From Tanypteryx hageni (taxonomy: Eukaryota > Arthropoda > Insecta > Odonata > Petaluridae), in NCBI GenBank assembly GCA_028673005.1, contig CM054116.1, positions 26,761,840-26,825,839 of the forward strand: DNA of 64,000 nt, read 5' to 3'. The translations under genes and the position numbers were made by a program. The notes under the pieces were generated by a model. It was given only the letters and a program-made list of their open reading frames with translations, was not told the origin of the DNA and did not search any database. Shown piece after piece: positions 54,523 to 64,000 of the stretch (the first letter of the stretch is position 1; every line of letters starts with the position of its first letter).

Positions 54523-54774
54523 ATAACACAGAGGGGAGATATGGCACCTAAGGCAAAATTTTAAGGAAACACCTCGTTTAAGTAGAATACGATTTTTCCT
54601 GCATTTTAATAAAGAATAATAGTTTTTATTAACAATAACTTTAACATTTGCATGTTAAATTAATACTTGTTTAATACATTTTTGGCATTTTTTGCAGGAT
54701 CATTTGGTGCCTTTTCCATGCGGCACCTATGGCAAATGCCACCTTCGCCAAACCCTAGTTACGTCACTGCAATG
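54523..54774 (-). mobile_element. hAT-type MITE (GCGTAACTAGGG end)
   Basis: The minus-strand end GCAGTGACGTAACTAGGGTT (from 54774) is a common hAT MITE terminus (CAGTGGCGTAACTAGGG). The other end near 54523 is weak, and no target duplication was confirmed. Confidence 0.45.
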
Positions 54775-54799
54775 ACATAACAGTGAATGTAAACTGAAT

Positions 54800-55014
54800 C
54801 AGGAGAGAGCGGCAGATCCAGGGGGAACGGTTTGGGGCAATGACCCCATTGTTCTCCATTCTATGCTTTCTTAAACAGTTTCCATGCCAAATTCCTCGAT
54901 TCTGATTCAGAGGGGTAGGAATTTTCTGAATAAAGGGTCATGGTATTGGCAGATTCAAGAGGAAGAGATGGTCACCCCTCCACCCCTATAAAAAGTTTCT
55001 GGATCCATCCCTGT
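54800..55014. mobile_element. hAT-type MITE (GGATCCAG ends)
   Basis: GGCAGATCCAGGGGGAAC (about 54811) and, inverted from 55014, CAGGGATGGATCCAGAAAC form imperfect inverted ends of about 18 bp. No ORF. Confidence 0.5.
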
Positions 55015-55479
55015 TATTAATAATTTGTTGACCTTCACCCTGTGGAGTGGAAATTACTCGATAAAGTAACGAGATACTTATTCAAAATTTGGCAAAGTGC
55101 TCGATTCATATATTTTAAGGTAACAATGAAAAAATCTCGAAAAAAGTCATGGGTTCGTCTCCATGGAAGACATTTCCATTTCCCATAAAATAACACGTAA
55201 AAATTGATTTTTCGACTTGCGGGCTTTGAGATTAAAATTAGGAAGAATTAACATACGATCTGCAGATCTGAACCACTTTGAAGAAAATTTATATACGTAT
55301 AGTACGTTAAATACATACATTTTGGAAATAAATATTACATTATTACCATTTCCCTTTCAAATGATGGCATCATGCGGGGTTGCTGAAATTGAGCAAAAGT
55401 TTAAGTTCGAGTTATAAGGTCATAAATAAAATTTGTGGCATAAAAATTATTGTTCCTAAGATCGAAAGTTCGTAAATCA

Positions 55480-56040
55480 GACGTTCGTAAATCAAGAGAT
55501 TACTGTATTCACATTACTACCTCGATTAACTGACCTTTGATTATCCTAGTATCGTATTTCAGAAGAAAAGAACAACTATGTAACTTCCACACAAATTGTG
55601 TTGTTCTTTTATTCTGAAATATGATTATCACTTACCAAAGATGAGCCAAATTCCTTAGATTATATCCTACTATCAGTTTAACCGACCAAAAGTCGAGTCG
55701 ACCGTTGCATTTTGGGCGGATACGCCTGGTACCACACAGTGCTCTGGTGAGCTGCGCTTCCCAGCATCCTGCAAGACGTCAGTCTACTTCTAGACATCGT
55801 CATGTCAAGATCTCGTGCGAATTGTGCCTTTTTTCCTTGTTAATTGATTAAACGTCTATAAGAAAGGTGAAATGATTAGAAAGTATGTTACGTTGAGTGA
55901 TGGTGAAAAATTAAAAATGATGGAGTAATTAGTCTGGTGTTTCATTTGCTACTATTGCTGCTGAGTATGGCAACGGTATGACCATGGTCAAAGAAGATCT
56001 TAAGGAAAGCAAAGAAAGGATACGAATTTCGATGTTGTTG
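55480..56040 (+). mobile_element. pogo/Tigger remnant with CENP-B-type HTH
   Basis: Pogo-like terminal text (TTACTGTATTC, then TACCTCGATTAACTGACC) lies at 55500-55535. At 55880-56010 the plus strand reads KYVTLSDGEKLKMME, then VSGVSFATIAAEYGNGMTM. This is the CENP-B/pogo helix-turn-helix pattern (LTLxEKLxIIxxxxxGxSxxxIAxxYGVSxSTV), with one stop inside. Nothing of the catalytic domain follows. Confidence 0.55.
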
Positions 56041-56084
56041 TAGTTGTTGGTTTGTATTTATGACTAATCAACCTTTTGGATTAT

Positions 56085-56348
56085 TATAGCCATAACTCCT
56101 TCCACACCAGAAACATTCACAAGAGAGGAGGGAAATCTGGTGCCAGCATTAGCCTACTCTTAACGAAGAGCACCAAGGGGGTCAACTGCTTAACGTCCCT
56201 TCCGAAGGATGGAGTGCTGATTTGTGCGGCCTCCTCAAACCACACAAGTAGGGGACAGGACGATTCGAAGTTGAAAATTTTGACCTCTGCTGGATTCGAA
56301 CATGGGACTGCAGCGTGGAAGGCCAGCACTGTAACCACTCCGCCACCT
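56085..56348 (-). mobile_element. tRNA-derived SINE
   Basis: On the minus strand a tRNA-like head runs from about 56348: GGTGGCGGAGTGGTTACAG (A box) to GTTCGAATCC (B box, 56301-56292). The body carries GAAGGGACGTTAAG and TTCGTTAAGAGTAGGCTAAT, shared with the fragment at 16469-16532. It ends near 56085. Confidence 0.7.
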
Positions 56349-56499
56349 TTAAAATTTGATGTTGGTGAAAAAAAGTGGAGTGTTTCTTCTCATAAAACTT
56401 GGAAATTGCCAATGGATACGAACTGTTTTTTTTTCAGTTTTCATTGTTATTTACTAGTGCAAAAGTCCGTCCATATGATGGGAAGGGATATGTTATTTA

Positions 56500-56646
56500 C
56501 CGCATTTGTCCGAATATAATGCGCACTTTTTGCTTCACAAAAATTTACTGCGCATTATATTCATACACTTTCTATGAATGTTTTTCTTGACGTCGACCTA
56601 TGGAAATTGGGGTGCGTGTTATATTCAGGCATGCATTATATTCGGG
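56500..56646. mobile_element. Small pogo-type MITE (CCGAATATAA ends)
   Basis: Left end CCGCATTTGTCCGAATATAA after TA (56498-56499). The right side carries two inverted CCGAATATAA/CTGAATATAA segments before TA (about 56647). It belongs with 38096-39029. Confidence 0.6.
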
Positions 56647-56649
56647 TAA

Positions 56650-57589
56650 ATAGTGTAAATTAAGTTCTCGTACTTATTATTGCATGTATGTAGTTCTAAA
56701 ATCGGATGGTAGGGAGGCTGACAGCTCCATTAAAATGGGGGCACCACCGTTTTCAGCAATGAAAAGTGGGCCGCGACTTGAAATGTTTGTACACCACTGC
56801 TCTAAGCGATGTGCTAAATTGTGCAAGTAGCAAAAACGTGACCACAGAAGATTTTTAACCCAAAAAAATGCGAAAATTTTGTGTTCAAAACGAATATATG
56901 ATCTGATTTGACTCGTATTTCAAAATCGACGGTAGGAAAATGAATTTTCAATCTTTGATGCGTTGTTTGGTTCAAGTATATATTCGTACGATGATTCAGA
57001 GTAATTTTAAAATGCGAATGAAAATTATGCTGCATAGCTTCTCATAAAAGTAACTCCGTATATAAAATATGGACTTTCAGATGGAGATAACTGTGTATAA
57101 CCATTTGCTTTTCACCTCGAATGTCCGACTTCGGGTCCTTAAACATGCGGCTAGGGTCGAGCATTTTTCCGTTCTGCGAAGTAAGATATGTATGTACTTT
57201 ATGCCAGGCCAGGTCAAACTTGATGGAGCATCAGGGCTGCATTGATGCGAAATTCGCATTTGAAGGGCCACAGTTGTATTCTACATGTTTGAGGATGGCT
57301 GCAGTGAAGAAAACTTGCTTTTATCTCCAACTAGCAGGGTTGACACACCCAACGATGGATACTTCCAGCTATTGATGCGGAGACTGTTCCAAGATATTTA
57401 TTATTAGAAGTTATTTTCCACTATGAAACCCTTTTTTACTTTCCCTTTGATCTTTATGTTCATATTTCAATTAAAAAATAAGTATTTGAATGAGAAAAAG
57501 TGAAAAGAAAATCGAAAGAATAAATACTGAAGAGTAAAATGTAAAAGAAACAAAATAACTTAACGTTTTGTCAATAGCCTTTGTAATTG
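56650..57589. other. Spacer
   Basis: No gene recognised. A hAT-like end (GTACACCACTGCTC) occurs near 56790-56805, without a partner. Confidence 0.4.
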
Positions 57590-57599
57590 GTTCAACAGC

Positions 57600-57851
57600 A
57601 CAGCCTCAAGTGTAGTTTTATATAAGTTCCCTAAAAACAACATTTTTAGTTTTATCGGCTTCACCTGCTATTAGCTTAAATAGGCTGTGCATTATGCATC
57701 CTTGGGGCAAGAGCATAGCAACACATCCGGAATATGCAGCACATGATACAATAAGTCCTTTTCCAACGAATCTATCATATGAAGTCGTGTAAACAATAGT
57801 CTTCCCACAACTGCCAGGTCCGTCGATAGAGAATTTAGGCATTACATTCAC
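57600..57851 (-). pseudogene. Helitron-type PIF1 helicase fragment
   Basis: The minus-strand frame 57851-57618 reads FSIDGPGSCGKTIVYTTSYD, then KGLIVSCAAYSGCVAMLLPQ and MHSLFKLIAGEAD. This is the Walker A segment (GPGxxGKT) and the following motif Ia region of the PIF1 helicase domain carried by Helitron Rep-helicase proteins (relatives: DGPGGSGKT, SGIAATLLPGGRTAHS, F). Later helicase motifs and the Rep domain are absent, so it is a small dead fragment. A chromosomal PIF1 gene is less likely because of its isolation and the transposon-like sequence. Confidence 0.7.
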
Positions 57852-58029
57852 ACATATAGGTATGATCGATCAACTCTATCGATAATCGTCGCTTCAATCA
57901 ACCATCATTCGCATATTAGCGCTTTTACTTCAAGTATCATTGTTCTTCGATTAACCATCAGATATCTCATGCGGATTATAGTAGTTTCCGGAAAGACAGC
58001 ATAACTTTACTGATACAGTAATTCCTCGA

Positions 58030-58805
58030 ATAACATGACTAACCCAGTTCTCCATACCTATCAACTAAATAGTAAACACCTATCATGGCTAGAAAATCAA
58101 AAGGGCCTCAGGGTTATCATTGATAGTAAGCTCACTTTCTGTACCCTTTTGTCAAAAATAAAGAACAAAGCTGTCTCTTGTGGGACTTTTATATATATTT
58201 ACGGACATTAAGGGCCTTTTATTTCATATTGTTCTCCCGTTTGGGCCATGTCAGCTTCCTCTAATGTAGCCTCCTTAGACAGTCTCTTAAATTTCTTTAC
58301 AAATATTGTAATAATTTGTGTTCCTTCTCTCTGAAATGCCACAAAAAAACAAAATTTTATTTTTTTCCTCTCTTGAACCACTTCTGTCACTCTGTGCAAA
58401 AACATCTTTTGTTTCTCTATAATATCCTCAATGCTAAAGTCGACTGCCCTGAACTTCTTTCTCCTTTTGGTTTCCATATTCAAATTCGGTAGACCCATCT
58501 ATCCTCTCTACTGCATGTTAATATTCCAAGACTTTCAGTAATACAACCCTCTTTATTTTATCTCATCCCATCCCTCCTAGTGTCCTGCTCCGAAACTTGG
58601 ATGCTTTCTTTCAGTCACTATGGACATTTATCTCATCTTTCGAACCTCAATCTTAGTTCGCCTTCATACTCTGCCTGTTTTGTTTCTCCCACTTTCTTAT
58701 TTATTGTTATTTGTTACTATGTGTTGTATTATTAATTTATTTTGTTATATTATTTCACTGTAAAGTGCCTTTTGCTGTATGTGGAATTATATTAATAAAT
58801 AAAAT
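58030..58805 (+). mobile_element. LINE 3' end (RT C-terminus), decayed
   Basis: Plus strand: LRVIIDSKLTF (about 58104) resembles the GV.ID..L.W segment of LINE RTs, and YCSPVWAMSASSN (about 58230) the Y..PVW segment. VIICVPSL, HTLPVLFLP and a short 3' region follow, ending in an AATAAATAAAATAAGT tail at about 58795-58812. Several stops and frameshifts. This LINE differs from the 59.4-60.15 kb copy. Confidence 0.65.
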
Positions 58806-59439
58806 AAGTACATAATGTGGTTTTTACTTTAATACCCATAGTTCAGTTAACATGCTCTATCCTATCTATCCATAACACGGTTCTTACGCGACTGGTCGAA
58901 GACCAAGAAGCATCTGTAAAGGGCCAGAACAATACATACACTAAGCCAAGGATCAAACAGTTAAAGTAGTGATGTCAAAGAAAAAGACGAAATCTAATCC
59001 TTTGAACATAAAATAGATGTGCTGCAGAGATTTTAGCATGGTGAACGAAATGTAGATATTCAATGAGCTTTGGGACTTTAATATGCTAATTAAGAAGTAA
59101 ATATTTGAAGGGCCTTTTTCAAAACAAATTTAATTTATGCATATTAGTATGACTTTGATCCATATGTCTTTTTAACAACAAATTCTCAATGCTTTTCTGT
59201 TATTACGTTTAATCTGCTTGAACACACCTAATTCTTTGAATTATCCCCCTCATCCTCTGCGAAACGTTTGGGAAGGTATAATCTTGATGCAAATAAAAGA
59301 TTTCATTGGTCAAAAGGAAGACTCAAGTGTTTGGATGCATTCAGTTATAATCTTCAACTATTCGCTCAAGAGATGCTACGTGCCGAAAATGCTTGGTTTG
59401 CATGCAGAAGTCCCTGTACAGTAGATCGATGATGGATTT

Positions 59440-60150
59440 GAAGTGTTTCTCTTGGCCAGTGGTTGGCAACCTTTTCATCTATGAGTAGGGTACTTTTTGT
59501 ATCTCCAAAGATCTTAAAGTTTTGAGGATAGTTATAGTTAAAGGGGATGACTTAAATAGGAGAATGCAGAAACCTTACTTCCTTGGAAAAATGACCACAG
59601 TCATACAGTGAGATTTAGGCAACAGAGTACCAATGTAGGTAAATATTCATTTCTGAATCCTGGGGTAGAGGAATGGAATGCGTTGCCTGAAGAACTCTTA
59701 AATCCCTTACCTAAAAATGTTAAAATATTTAAAAGTAGATTTAAAAAATTAAAGAGTAAGTTAAAGTGACGATGGAGTTGGAGGAAGTAAAGTATTCCAT
59801 GGTAGGGTGATGTACGGTGAGGACTTCATGGGCCCTGTGACCACTACGGTAGCCGAGAATGCTTACCATGAAACTTAAAACTCATAACTCCGGAGGGTAA
59901 AAGGTTATGCTAATTAAGTACTTTTTAACTCAATGCCACAGATATTTCATAGTTGCGTGTTATTTTTCTTATTAGACACGGATGATTTTGTTTACTTTGT
60001 GTTCATCGAATACGAATTGTTTTAATATTTTATGTAATGTATCATTGCGAGAATATTATCTGTGATATTGTTTTAATTATTTTTTACTATTTCCTTGCCA
60101 CCAGGCTTATGGCCTTCTTGCAATGTTAACTAAGTAAATAAATAAATCGA
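59440..60150 (+). mobile_element. LINE 3' end related to the 8340-9760 copy
   Basis: At 59618-59770 the frame reads KYSFLNPGVEEWNALPEELL and runs to a TGA, the usual LINE ORF2 terminus (minus-strand copy: FLNRGIEHWNALPAEV). The 3' UTR has TTTCCTTGCCACCAGGCTTA, comparable to the minus-strand copy near 8345-8375. It ends in a TAAATAAATAAAT tail at about 60134-60147. A hAT-like end, CCAGTGGTTGGCAACCTTTT, lies at 59456 just upstream. Confidence 0.75.
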
Positions 60151-60179
60151 ACCATTTATTTAAGTGTTATTATTATTAA

Positions 60180-61125
60180 GTATTAGTCGCATGAAAAAAG
60201 TTCCTTAATTAGTCTTGTGGGGTCTTTTAAGACCCCAAAATGATTCTTGAAATTTAATAATTAAATGTTACATTATTTTCATCATACTGTAAAGTACATC
60301 ATTTTAAGTTAAAATGAAATAGTTTATGAAAAATTTTGATGAGTAAAAAAATTAAAAACAAGTTTTGTAAATAAACAAAAATTTACTTTCATTCTTAGTT
60401 ACCACTGCTATCCTAACATTCATAACATTTCAATATCATATGCTCTTTACATATAAAATCATCACAATTTGCACATTTATTTTTCACTTTTATGTCCTTG
60501 TTTCTAGGGCAAAATCTACAAAGAAGTTAGAGTGAACAGATGCGTTTGTTTGTGAGGGTACTGAATACCAGGAGTGGATGACCGTACGATCCATGTGACC
60601 CAAGGGATGGCATGCGTGGTTCCTTAGGGGTCAGTTTATTGCTGCAATGGGAAGGTTGTGGGTACACATGTGAAGAGAGAAAGTGGAGTAAAAACATCCC
60701 TGGAAAAATAAAGCGAAAAATATGTACCACAGTTTTTCAGAGTTCTTATTTGGGTGTCAGAAGTAATAGTTGTATTCAGTTACGTGTGCAGCAGAACAAA
60801 ACTCTTGAGGGGAAATAAATGATGGATGATGATGGTGCAAAAAGCAAGATATTCAGACTCAGAGATAACTGAAGAGATGATTCCCATAAAAAGACGAAAA
60901 TATAATCCTTTAATTTTCTTACAATTTGTTAAAATTTATATTATGCATAATCATTAATAATTAAAAATTAACAAATCCAAAATTAACGAAAATACTAAAT
61001 TATAATTAGGAAGCAAAATAATGAAGGTATTACAAGTTTGGTTGGAAGAGACATCATAGTTCTGAGTATATTGATGAAAATAGGTGACTTGGGGTCATAT
61101 AGGACCCCACATGACTAATTAAGGG
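60180..61125 (-). mobile_element. piggyBac element C, TTAA-flanked, 946 bp (relative of B)
   Basis: TTAA lies at 60176-60179 and 61126-61129. The termini share the TTAGTC(G)..TG text and the inner palindrome (GGGGTCTTTTAAGACCCC left, GGGGTCATATAGGACCCC right) with element B. On the minus strand at about 60530-60405 is a C-terminal cysteine-rich segment: CRFCPRNKDIKVKNKCANCD, then FICKEHMILKCYEC. This keeps the Cys/His pattern intact although the rest of the transposase is deleted. Confidence 0.85.
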
Positions 61126-61129
61126 TTAA

Positions 61130-64000
61130 AGAAATTTTTTAAAACTCCTTCCATTTTTTTTTCTTATTCCTCTAGACCAGGCATCTCAAACTCTCAGCCC
61201 GCATGGTACATTTCTGCAGTCCACGAAATAAGCTAGTATACACTAAACAGCCAAAACTCAAATGTATTTCTTATAAAATATTTCATGCAAATCTAATAAA
61301 TTTAAAAAGTATATTAAATCAGCCCTTTAAAAATATTCATAGTTTATTTCTCATTCTGATTTATAAAAATTCTGCACAGGTAGGTATGATCTTCCTGCTG
61401 CAAGTGTGTTTCTTGCATGTCTGAAGACTATTTTACCTCCGGAATATTTTACCCCAGAGTTATCCATAGAGGTATTTGCAGCTTTTCAGCCTATCATGGG
61501 AAATATAATGAGTTAGTTTCTCCTTGCTTTCCTCATTCCTCATTTCACAGAGTGATTACCCATCGGAAGCTGTACAGATCCACATGATCACCACCTACAG
61601 AGGTACTGTGCAAGCTGCTGCCCTTGCACAGGGGGATGTAAAACCCCCAAGACTGCTTCTTAGTCTGACTCTTCCCCTCAGACCTTTCCGGCTTGGATGG
61701 TCCAACCAGGAGAATTATCTCCTGCCAGCATAGCTCTATGGTTCATAAGAGTACACAAACCCTCCCACCTCTGTAAGGTTATGCAGTCCTTAGGGAGGGT
61801 GAAGTTATATACGATATGCCATATACGATATATCGATATTTGGAATGACCAACAAAGAAGTTGAAACGTGTCGAAAGTTTATTTATTGCAAATTATGGAA
61901 TACATACGCCTTTAAGGTCTTTAAAAAACATTTAGGTAATTTGAAAAACATCATATTTTATCGTAATCAGCAATTTAAATGACACATAATGGTATAAAGA
62001 AGTGATAAATGTTACTTTTCGCGTTCATGGTCATTCATCATCAATCAACTGCAGAGAAAGGAACTGAATATGAGAAAAACAAGCAGTGTTGGATATCAGC
62101 AATAACAGGTAATACACAGCAGATATTCATAAATAAATTTGTGTGCGTCACTAAAGCCTTCCAGGTGTCAATTTTTTTTAATTATAACATATCCGAAGAG
62201 CTAGCACAAACTATCAAATTACACAATAAATTTTAGTTATTGTTTGTGAAGAAATGGAAGAGAGTAGAAAGCCAGAAATCATAGGTATTATTAAGCATAG
62301 AATTATACGTATTCTGATGTATAATTTTATAACCTACAAATTACATATATCCATTGTTTCGTTGTCAATTACGGCCTTGCGCAAAATCTGGTTCACCCAT
62401 CGTAGTTAATAATCGCAAACGAAAAAACTACGATAGGCATGAGATCAAGATTAATAAAATTGATAGACAAATACTTTGCAATAGTTTTGATATACTTTTC
62501 AGTGACCTAAAACTTAGCATAGCGTATTTAAAAAAACATTTCGGATACGCTACCTGCTGAAATGTACGCTCTAGGACGGGCTTAGTCAAGGATTACAAGA
62601 GAACTACGTAGGATTGGTTATTTTCTTTCTCAAAGACAATAACACCTTATAATTAACGTATAATGATATAAAAATTAAACCCCTACCCCCCGCAGGTTTT
62701 TCGTAACATCGAGTTATCTAAAACTACAAAAATCTCGCGCGCAAGGCACCTTGACAAGAATATATTTTTTCTGATAATAAAAACAACATTAGCGAAATAA
62801 AGTTTTTACAGATACTTAAATATAACATCTCACGTTTACTAAAATTGTTGCCAATGAGCTATGATGAAAAAACAAAAAATTCAACGGAGATTTCGGATGC
62901 GCTACCGACGTCAGTCAAGTAACGGTAAAACACACAATCTACAATTATGAAAAACTTACGAAATCCAGGTAATAGCCACTAACAGCTCACGTGAAACATT
63001 ATAATCTACACATGATGATATGTAAGACTATTACCTACCCCTCTTAGATTTCTCATTATCAAAGGTTATTCGACCTTCTCGACGCGTCGCTCATACATCA
63101 CTGTAAAACTTAAAAAAAATATTTAAAATTTATAATAACATATTATCATAATGTTTTTTGTATATGATAAAGAACAAACTAATACGTTCTAAGATGCATA
63201 CAAAATTGACGTACCAAAAAACAAATTTTATATAATACGATTTTTGAAAAAAAAACAACGAAATATGCTTGAAGATCACAGATTTGTATAAGCAGCAATC
63301 ATGATAAACGTAAAGAGAGAAAGTAAACAAAAATTACAGGCATAATTAAACATTACATGACAAGGTTGGAAATGTATATAATTATCACCTACCCCCACAA
63401 GATACCTGGCTGTATTGGGTTATTCAACCCTCGACGCGCCGCGGTCTAAATTTTGCGTAAAACTTAAACATTGTTTGTGGAGCTAAAACAAAAGATAAAA
63501 TAATATACTTAGTTATTACTGTGAACAATATTATTTTGTGTTTAACATTATTTTTTCAACTACTTCCATTGAGAGGAAATCTATTTCTGTACGTTCAAAG
63601 ACACCAAAGCGTCGAATCGAAGGCTTTGTTTGAGGTAAATACCAATTGACAGAAAAAGTCAATGGCGTACGAAATTGATATTGATCACCCACATTAGCCA
63701 CTTTTGTTTAAATTGCACGACGTTGCCAATTTGAACCTGGAATGTTTAAAACAACGCATAATTGGACATCTCCACAGCCAGTTCGGCCGCGCACGGCGCT
63801 CTCGAAGATGAGAAATCAACCATATCCGCCAAACCAAGCAAGGTAGCTCATTACGGTAAACGGTTAAATATCAACGATTACACTTGACGTTTGGCAATGA
63901 AAACTAAAATCACCTACCTCCTGCCGTTTTTAGATATTTTGATTTTTCAAAAAACGCCAAAATCGCGAAAAAACGTAAACGTGAAACTCGAAAAAAATTT
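61130..64000. other. Right end of window: no gene recognised
   Basis: AT-rich with many short open frames that match nothing known to me. The 61550-61740 part is GC-richer and frame-like (61524-61733) but lacks a recognisable motif. CTCAAACTCTCAGCCCGCAT at 61185 resembles a hAT terminus without a partner. Recurrent phrases such as ACCTACCCC(T/C)C...TTATTCGACC (63035-63080, 63395-63440, with weaker text near 62680 and 63910) suggest a diverged low-copy repeat of about 360 bp. Confidence 0.4.

Overview
The window is an AT-rich piece of an animal nuclear genome, almost certainly an insect or other arthropod. The reasons are spliced genes with GT/AG introns of up to 6.6 kb, an inhibitor-of-apoptosis (IAP) locus of insect type, and a dense load of old, broken transposons: piggyBac, mariner, pogo/Tigger, hAT, Penelope, LINE, SINE and Helitron. 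I cannot name the species. No bacterial-style operons, rRNA genes, CRISPR arrays or viral genes are visible.

There are two host genes, both IAP ubiquitin ligases on the plus strand. IAP-A enters from outside the window and is seen only as its last coding exon (1675-2248, acidic linker plus RING) with its 3' UTR. IAP-B is complete. Seven coding exons between 17751 and 35525 join in frame to a 492-residue protein with a 125-residue low-complexity N-terminus, two BIR domains and a C-terminal RING, like Drosophila DIAP1. Its 3' UTR probably runs to about 37.06 kb. The two genes are tandem paralogues that would bind and ubiquitinate caspases and IAP antagonists.

Layout. 1-1674: intron of IAP-A with a LINE tail. 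2249-5.4 kb: 3' UTR, then a spacer with a tRNA-derived SINE. 5.4-11.0 kb: a dead hAT transposase gene split by two LINE fragments in opposite directions and a small hairpin insertion. 11.0-17.7 kb: spacer with a hAT MITE, a 50-bp duplication and a SINE fragment, upstream of IAP-B. 17.7-35.5 kb: IAP-B. Its introns hold a pogo fragment, a long TA microsatellite, two inverted copies of one pogo-like element (one carrying a nested mariner), a TTAA-bounded piggyBac carrying a nested 188-bp palindrome, a Penelope GIY-YIG remnant, and several MITEs. 35.5-64 kb: non-coding flank with more elements: three pogo-type elements with TA duplications, two members of one piggyBac family, a mariner-like remnant, an inverted repeat with three tRNA-like cloverleaves, a SINE, a Helitron helicase fragment and two LINE 3' ends. 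From 61.2 kb to the end I recognise nothing.

The most interesting signals are: (1) three hammerhead-ribozyme-like cores, one just downstream of the Penelope endonuclease ORF and one inside the near-perfect palindrome; (2) two long inverted repeats flanking the BIR2 exons, an arrangement that could drive exon circularisation; (3) the repeat-borne tRNA-like cloverleaves with anticodon GGC; (4) a palindrome kept at both ends of two piggyBac relatives. All functional statements are inferred from sequence alone.
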